A stretch of 64,000 bases of DNA, from the NCBI GenBank assembly GCA_039939375.1, contig JBDVJO010000011.1, forward strand, positions 868,001-932,000. The letters are read 5' to 3'. Positions 61,088 to 64,000 of this stretch are shown here, in pieces. Position 1 is the first letter of the stretch. Each line of letters starts with the position of its first letter. The notes below the pieces were generated by a model. That model was not told the DNA's origin and did not search any database. It saw nothing but the letters and a program-made list of their open reading frames with translations. Made by a program: the position numbers and the translations under genes. The stretch comes from Paracrocinitomix sp039939375 (GTDB taxonomy: Bacteria; Bacteroidota; Bacteroidia; Flavobacteriales_D; Crocinitomicaceae).

Positions 61088-61930
61088 ATGAGAAGGAATC
61101 AACAAACTATACTATATCCTCTACTAACAGTTTTGATCATAGCTTGTTCGGGTCAAGCTGAAGAAAGATCCTCAGATCAGTTAGAATCTTTACCCGAAGC
61201 TAATGAGGAGCGTAACCAGGATAGAGATAGAATGGTTGATTATAAAGAAACGTTGGCGATAATAGATACGCAAGCAATGAATCAGGTAACTGCCTATCTG
61301 GCTTCAAGCGCTGAGTTATCAGTTTGGCAAAAGTACGACCAAACTGAGGATGAATATGCCAATTGGTGTGATAAGCTTTGGGGCAGGTGCTGTACTGAAG
61401 CTGATATGCGTTTTACAGAGCGCCTCTCGTATCAAATAACTACTTCACATGATTACAAGGCGTACCCTTTTGAAAATGCACTAGATCCATATTATAATAC
61501 GGCTTATGTTTTTGAAGCTAAAGACAGTATTGAATTGAAAGTTTGTTTAGATAAGAACGAAAATTACGTTTTAGGATTTAACAAAGCACCCTATGAAAAG
61601 CTATCTTCTAAAGATCGAATTCATGATCGTTTTCAAATAAGCATTATTAACGGCTATACAAAAACAGAAAAAACATTTTATGAAAATGCTAGGATAAAAA
61701 AAGTAGAACTTTGGCATAACGGAAAGCATAAGTGCAATGCAGTAATATTAGATTCACCCGAAATACAAATCATCAAAGGAACCTTTGCTTTTCACAAGTT
61801 AGATGAAGTAAGAATTGTGCCAATAGAATATTATAAAGGCAGTAAATATGATGATGTTTGTATTAGCGCTATTCAGTTAAGCTTAGGCTATGGCGCAAAT
61901 CCTGAATTAGATGTGAAATACGGGAATTAA
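61088..61930 (+). CDS. hypothetical lipoprotein with discoidin-like C-terminal domain
   Basis: A 280-residue lipoprotein (signal ending LTVLIIAC). The N-terminal half has an unusual CDKLWGRCCTEAD stretch that could hold disulfides. The C-terminal half (about 125-275) runs FENALDPYYNTAYVFEAKDSIEL, FNKAPYEKLSSKDRIHDRFQ, YENARIKKVELWHNGK and YYKGSKYDDVCISAIQLS. That order resembles the discoidin-like glycan-binding domain found next to NADase-type proteins. Glycan binding is therefore only inferred. It sits between two SCO-type genes on the opposite strand and overlaps the next one's stop by four bases. Confidence 0.65.
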   Translation: MRRNQQTILYPLLTVLIIACSGQAEERSSDQLESLPEANEERNQDRDRMVDYKETLAIIDTQAMNQVTAYLASSAELSVWQKYDQTEDEYANWCDKLWGRCCTEADMRFTERLSYQITTSHDYKAYPFENALDPYYNTAYVFEAKDSIELKVCLDKNENYVLGFNKAPYEKLSSKDRIHDRFQISIINGYTKTEKTFYENARIKKVELWHNGKHKCNAVILDSPEIQIIKGTFAFHKLDEVRIVPIEYYKGSKYDDVCISAIQLSLGYGANPELDVKYGN

Positions 61931-62661
61931 TCGTTTTTATGACGTTCTTCCCAGTCTCGGTCAAAATCGGCTTTTTTCAACAGCTTTACCATATCAAAGA
62001 AGTTTCTGATATCAGAGTCTTTTTTCGCTCCTGAAACTCCTCTAATACATCCTTTTTGATCCATGATTACCAAACTGTTTGGGAAAGCATATTTACCGAT
62101 TTCGCCATTTTTCTTTTCGGCTTCATATTCCATAAAGTCTTTTCCGTAGTAATCCCAAGAAAATAGTGGATTAGGGTCACCATAAGCCATCCACCAAACA
62201 TTAGGGTCATATTCTTCCATTTCTTCTAAAAGCTTTTCTGAAGGACCTTCATGGACTGGGTTTCCGTCCACATCTGTTAGGATGCTTAAGATCTTTACAT
62301 CTCCATAATTCGCTTGGTTTTTAATCAGGACACTATAGAATAGCTCATTAAAAATATAGAAACTCATCCCACATTCGTCCAGATCAGGACAATTCGGTTG
62401 AATCGTTGTTAAGACAATGATTTTACCATCAGTAGAATCTTTTGTAATAGGTGTTCCGTCAAACTTAGTGAGTTGAAATTCGGGAATGCTATACGGAATA
62501 GAATCTATTGGATTACCATTATCATCATAGGTATAGTCATATTGACCTATATAAGGTAATTCAATGAATTTGTTTCTAAGATTCTTTGCAAGAAAATAGA
62601 GGATACAAACCGGACCTAAAACGATAATTAATATCGTTAATACTCTTTTTAATCCCGGCAT
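61927..62661 (-). CDS. divergent SCO-like thioredoxin-fold protein
   Basis: A 244-residue membrane-anchored protein (one helix near residues 6-26, no lipobox) with an SCO-like layout: IPEFQLTKFDGTPIT, IIVLTTIQPNCPDLDEC, LSILTDVDGNP and SLVIMDQKGCIRGVSGA. The two cysteines are spaced C91-x5-C97 instead of CxxxC, and the copper-ligand histidine position appears to be Phe193 (YAFPNSL against FLHSEYF in the neighbouring true SCO). It is 13 bases downstream of the oxidase subunit IV gene, so it is likely part of the oxidase operon. Copper delivery as in SCO is doubtful; a thiol-redox role is possible. Confidence 0.75.
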   Translation of the reverse strand: MPGLKRVLTILIIVLGPVCILYFLAKNLRNKFIELPYIGQYDYTYDDNGNPIDSIPYSIPEFQLTKFDGTPITKDSTDGKIIVLTTIQPNCPDLDECGMSFYIFNELFYSVLIKNQANYGDVKILSILTDVDGNPVHEGPSEKLLEEMEEYDPNVWWMAYGDPNPLFSWDYYGKDFMEYEAEKKNGEIGKYAFPNSLVIMDQKGCIRGVSGAKKDSDIRNFFDMVKLLKKADFDRDWEERHKND

Positions 62662-62674
62662 TAAAGTCTAGTTT

Positions 62675-63055
62675 TTATCTAAGTGTTTCCCAAGCCCAAT
62701 GAATTGCATTGGCTTCAGTAACAAGAATGAAAATCAAATAAAGGATAAATACTATGTAAGGCCATAATACCATTCTTCTTAATGCTTTTCTTTCATCACC
62801 TAAGTGCATGAATACTAAAATGATGTACCCAGCTTTAAAAACAGTTAAGACTATGTATAAGGTTTTAATTCCAAACCAAGCCCATGAATCTGCTCCAACA
62901 GAAGCTCTAGGTACTGCTCCACCAACTGCAACTTCAATGATTGTTACAATTGATAAAATCAATGTAACCATCCAGATTTTCTTTCTGATTTTCTTACCAG
63001 CTTCTTCTGAGTGGTGACCGTCTAATGAATATTCTACAATATCGTCTCTTACCAT
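62675..63055 (-). CDS. cytochrome c oxidase subunit IV family protein
   Basis: A 126-residue membrane protein with three helices (IWMVTLILSIVTIIEVAVGG; WFGIKTLYIVLTVFKAGYIILVFMHLG; MVLWPYIVFILYLIFILVT). The FKAGYIILVFMHLGDERKALRRMV stretch is the signature of the prokaryotic subunit IV (CyoD/caa3 small subunit). It is in the usual place between subunit III and the SCO-like gene. Confidence 0.9.
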   Translation of the reverse strand: MVRDDIVEYSLDGHHSEEAGKKIRKKIWMVTLILSIVTIIEVAVGGAVPRASVGADSWAWFGIKTLYIVLTVFKAGYIILVFMHLGDERKALRRMVLWPYIVFILYLIFILVTEANAIHWAWETLR

Positions 63056-63082
63056 GATAGTGTCTTTTAAAATCTTTTATAA

Positions 63083-63847
63083 TTATACCAAATAGAAGAA
63101 GGTAAATACAAATACCCAAACTAAATCGACAAAGTGCCAGTAAAGACCAACTTTCTCAACCATTTCGTAGTGTCCTCTTTTGTGGTAAACGCCTCTTATT
63201 ACATTTCTTAATACCAAGAAGTTAAACAACACCCCAGTGAATACGTGGAATCCGTGGAATCCAGTAATAAAGAAAAAGAAGTTTGCGTATAATGTCGGTC
63301 CGTAGTCAGAAATCACTGTAGCGCCATGACCATGCCCTCCTGCAACAAATGTTCCTCCATAAGGCGAATGGCTCATGGTGGCATTGTCATACCAAGTTGA
63401 TAAATCTCCGTCAGGTCCAGCAATGAAAGTTGACCACTCCCAAACTTGAGATCCTAAGAAAATTAAACCACCGATTACAGTTAATAATAACCATTTGATC
63501 ACGGCTTTCTTATCCATTCTGTGTCCAGCTTCAACAGCTAATACCATAGTAACTGAAGATACAATCAGGATGAACGTCATCAAGGCAACATAAATTAATG
63601 GTGCGTGAGCATGTGTTCCTGGAAGGTGAGTAAATACTTCCTCACCAGTAGGCCAATGAGAAGTTTCTGTATTAATGTTCGCAAATTTTGCAAATCCTAG
63701 TGCTGATAGTAATCCACCAAAAGTCAAACCATCCGATACCAAGAAAAACCACATCATTAGTTTTCCGTAGCTTACTGAGAATGGTGAAGTGTAACCTCCA
63801 CCCCAAAGTGTAGCCGAATCGATTTCTTTAGAAGCTGCTCCTGCCAT
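63083..63847 (-). CDS. cytochrome c oxidase subunit III
   Basis: A 254-residue heme-copper oxidase subunit III. It has five or more helices, the GKLMMWFFLVSDGLTFGGLL region at helix 1, a His/Gly-rich loop (FVAGGHGHGATVI near 165-178), and the ITGFHGFHVFTGVLFN and VGLYWHFVDLVWVFVFTFFYLV motifs. The last is the standard family signature. A second subunit III gene, cut by the window edge, precedes it on the same strand, as in other Bacteroidota. Confidence 0.93.
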   Translation of the reverse strand: MAGAASKEIDSATLWGGGYTSPFSVSYGKLMMWFFLVSDGLTFGGLLSALGFAKFANINTETSHWPTGEEVFTHLPGTHAHAPLIYVALMTFILIVSSVTMVLAVEAGHRMDKKAVIKWLLLTVIGGLIFLGSQVWEWSTFIAGPDGDLSTWYDNATMSHSPYGGTFVAGGHGHGATVISDYGPTLYANFFFFITGFHGFHVFTGVLFNFLVLRNVIRGVYHKRGHYEMVEKVGLYWHFVDLVWVFVFTFFYLV

Positions 63848-63871
63848 AATTCAAATTTAATTGTTGCAAGT

Positions 63872-64000
63872 TTAATGAATATAAATTAAAAATAGGTATA
63901 AATAAAGCCATAAAATACCCAAAAAATGCCAATAGATTGAACCCAATGTTATCCCTAGATAATTGTCTTTTGTGTACAATCCTTTTAACCCCTTGAAAAA
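63872..64000 (-). CDS. second cytochrome c oxidase subunit III, partial (C-terminus only)
   Basis: The last 42 codons of a gene that begins beyond the right edge. The translated end has LGITLGSIYWHFFGILWLY and finishes LYLFLIYIH with TAA at complement 63872-63874; YWHFxxILWLYLY is the typical end of oxidase subunit III. It precedes the complete subunit III gene by 24 bases. Bacteroidota often have two adjacent subunit III genes. Confidence 0.85.
   Translation of the reverse strand, partial: FFKGLKGLYTKDNYLGITLGSIYWHFLGILWLYLYLFLIYIH

Overview
The window is AT-rich DNA from a member of the Bacteroidota, most likely a marine Flavobacteriales of the Crocinitomicaceae type (inference from gene content, not a database match). 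The evidence is: several secreted proteins ending in type IX secretion (T9SS) sorting domains of both type A and the gliding-motility (type B) kind, the gliding genes gldB and gldC beside nadE, many lipoproteins and outer-membrane barrels, A-rich start contexts instead of strong Shine-Dalgarno sites, and promoters of the Bacteroidota form TTTG-N19-TAnnTTTG. No tRNA, rRNA, CRISPR array, insertion sequence or prophage was seen.

Layout. 1-10.3 kb: partial gpmI and a sensor kinase, two T9SS cargo genes, an ArsC-like reductase, fumC and thiL. 10.3-19 kb: a giant choice-of-anchor L adhesin-like protein, an M20 dipeptidase, ddl, a secreted esterase and a stand-alone gliding-type C-terminal domain. 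19-25.5 kb: paaZ with an enoyl-CoA hydratase, mrp and a NifU-like protein for Fe-S assembly, a WYL regulator with a VOC protein, and lipoproteins. 25.5-34.8 kb: a sulfite-to-cysteine cluster. 34.8-45 kb: envelope proteins, an M48 protease operon, nadE, gldB, gldC. 45-53 kb: a WG-repeat protein, a lipoprotein, engB, a deoxynucleoside kinase, a DMT transporter, rplU, rpmA. 53-60 kb: serS, a TPR protein, rsmA, two DUF6089 barrel proteins. 60-64 kb: cytochrome c oxidase subunits and SCO/DUF420 assembly factors, cut by the right edge.

The most striking region is 25.5-34.8 kb. Siroheme-dependent sulfite reductase, two siroheme synthesis enzymes, CysM, a JAMM (M67) peptidase, a ThiS/MoaD-like sulfur carrier, a MoeZ-like activating enzyme, a flavin reductase and a 2Fe-2S ferredoxin lie on one strand. 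Together they can be read as a self-contained route from sulfite to cysteine through a protein thiocarboxylate, like the CysO-CysM-Mec route of mycobacteria. The carrier ends Gly-Gly-Lys, so it should need trimming. In front of the cluster are two unannotated mini-genes of 19 and 23 codons that share the pattern K-N-M-x-C-C-M-x-C. Each is followed by a strong intrinsic terminator, and the first has a near-consensus promoter and a candidate antiterminator. I read this as a tandem, sulfur-amino-acid-sensing transcription attenuator. The gaps between the later genes carry a family of nested inverted repeats that share hairpin modules.
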